Assembly: GCA_021767985.1 (NCBI GenBank)
Contig: JAASSH010000110.1
Span: forward strand, 1-6,963
Reading direction: 5' to 3'
From: Gammaproteobacteria bacterium
Lineage (GTDB): Bacteria; Pseudomonadota; Gammaproteobacteria; GCA-001735895
DNA length: 6,963 bases
In this document: one piece after another, positions 6,331-6,963 of the stretch
Layout of the letters: each line of letters opens with the position of its first letter
Position numbering within the stretch: position 1 is the first letter of the stretch
Notes under the pieces: generated by a model
Told to the model about the DNA's origin: nothing
Database searches by the model: none
Seen by the model: only the letters and a program-made list of their open reading frames with translations
Translations under genes and position numbers: made by a program

Positions 6331-6351
6331 AAAAATAGACGCTTTTATATG
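6324..6351 (+). promoter_or_regulatory. Candidate divergent promoter for the MATE gene
   Basis: On the plus strand TTGTCA (6324-6329, five of six to -35) is followed by 16 bp and TATATG (6346-6351, four of six to -10). The -35 box lies on the same bases as the -35 box of the opposite promoter. The start codon at 6443 would be about 85 nt downstream of transcription start. The match is modest, so this is tentative. Confidence 0.4.
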
Positions 6352-6442
6352 AATACCCGCGGCCCTGATTTTCAGACAAAGGGTCACTATCGCTTGCCTG
6401 CTGAATCGACTAAAGTACGCCGGCAAACAAGAACAGCAGCAC

Positions 6443-6963
6443 ATGTTACGTATCAATTCCACGCTCAAAGACGAGCTAAGACAGTTTTTTATCATCGCGA
6501 TTCCGCTGTCGGCCGCCTACCTGGCCGAGTTCGCCATGTTTCTGACGACCAAGATGGTGGTGGGCAAGCTCGGCTACCATTCGCTCGCGGCGGTCGGCAT
6601 CGCCGGCGACCTGACCTTCGAAATCCTGGTAATCCTGATGGCGATGCTGTCGGTCGTCGGGGTGCTCGCGGCGCAGGCGCTGGGCGCCGGCAAAAGCCAT
6701 GAACTCGGCCAGTCGATAAGGCAGGGGCTGGTTGTCGCCACCGTTATCGGCGTACCGGCAATGATCGCGGTCTGGAACCTCGACCTGGCGCTGATCGCGA
6801 CCAATCAGGACCCCAAGGTAATCGAGCTCGCGCGCGATTACCTCAAGGGCATCAGCGGCGCGGTGTTACCGGTGCTGTGGTTTTCGATCTTCCGCAATTT
6901 CGTCGCGGTACTGTCGCAAACCGTGTCGATCCTGGTGATCACCGTGATCGCGGTGGTTTTGAA
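6443..6963 (+). CDS. MATE-family efflux transporter, N-terminal fragment
   Basis: The reading frame is open to the right edge: 173 codons and two bases of a protein that is normally about 450 residues. The start [20 protein letters not shown] is followed by a first helix of MATE type ([20 protein letters not shown], 21-40), the loop [15 protein letters not shown] (41-55), and [18 protein letters not shown] (78-95), all characteristic of MATE/NorM-type proteins. Further helices follow at about 96-112, 138-157 and 160-173. Family members in the inner membrane export cationic drugs, dyes or metabolites in exchange for Na+ or H+. The ATG at 6443 is the first in the open frame, which begins after a TGA at 6350-6352; the region before it lacks a clear Shine-Dalgarno. 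The gene is divergent from the TAXI operon and need not share its function. Confidence 0.88.
   Translation, partial: MLRINSTLKDELRQFFIIAIPLSAAYLAEFAMFLTTKMVVGKLGYHSLAAVGIAGDLTFEILVILMAMLSVVGVLAAQALGAGKSHELGQSIRQGLVVATVIGVPAMIAVWNLDLALIATNQDPKVIELARDYLKGISGAVLPVLWFSIFRNFVAVLSQTVSILVITVIAVVL

Noticed and set aside
6199..6495. A 99-codon N-terminal extension of the TAXI protein
   Set aside because: It would put the signal peptide in the middle of the protein, ignores the AGGAGG at 6205-6210 and runs upstream of the promoter at 6302-6330.
6349..6702. A plus-strand 117-codon frame starting at 6349
   Set aside because: It overlaps the MATE gene in a different frame, and its Arg/Gly-rich sequence is a shadow of that gene.

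Overview
The window looks like a piece of a GC-rich Gammaproteobacterium-type chromosome, possibly marine. That guess rests on protein style: a TAXI-type TRAP transporter, a PLP-dependent cysteine lyase and strong AGGAGG-type ribosome sites. No marker gene fixes the taxonomy. Five genes lie on the minus strand and one on the plus strand. Both end genes are cut by the window edges.

Right to left on the minus strand, the order is: a TAXI-family periplasmic solute-binding protein (5215-6198); a 272-bp spacer packed with hairpins and holding a 155-bp inverted-repeat element (4961-5115); a fused 4TM/12TM TRAP permease (2303-4942); a 175-bp spacer with three more hairpins; an EamA/DMT-type 10-helix transporter (1282-2127); 15 bp further on, a PLP-dependent enzyme of the D-cysteine desulfhydrase / L-cysteate sulfo-lyase / ACC deaminase family (244-1266); a 94-bp spacer; and the first 49 codons of a D-isomer-specific 2-hydroxyacid dehydrogenase (1-149). 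On the plus strand, divergent from the binding protein, is the first 173 codons of a MATE-family efflux protein (6443-6963).

The best promoter in the window is TTGACA, 17 bp, AATAAT at 6302-6330, reading into the binding-protein gene. A weaker plus-strand promoter for the MATE gene overlaps its -35 box. The layout suggests a catabolic module. The TAXI protein captures a small anion and the TRAP permease imports it. The PLP enzyme may cleave it, or a product of it, to pyruvate, ammonia and a sulfur species. The DMT protein could move a substrate or by-product, and the 2-hydroxyacid dehydrogenase could handle a keto acid. The substrate is not shown by the sequence: D-cysteine, L-cysteate or another small amino acid are candidates. 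Active-site residues argue against ACC deaminase. No phage, CRISPR, rRNA or tRNA genes were seen.
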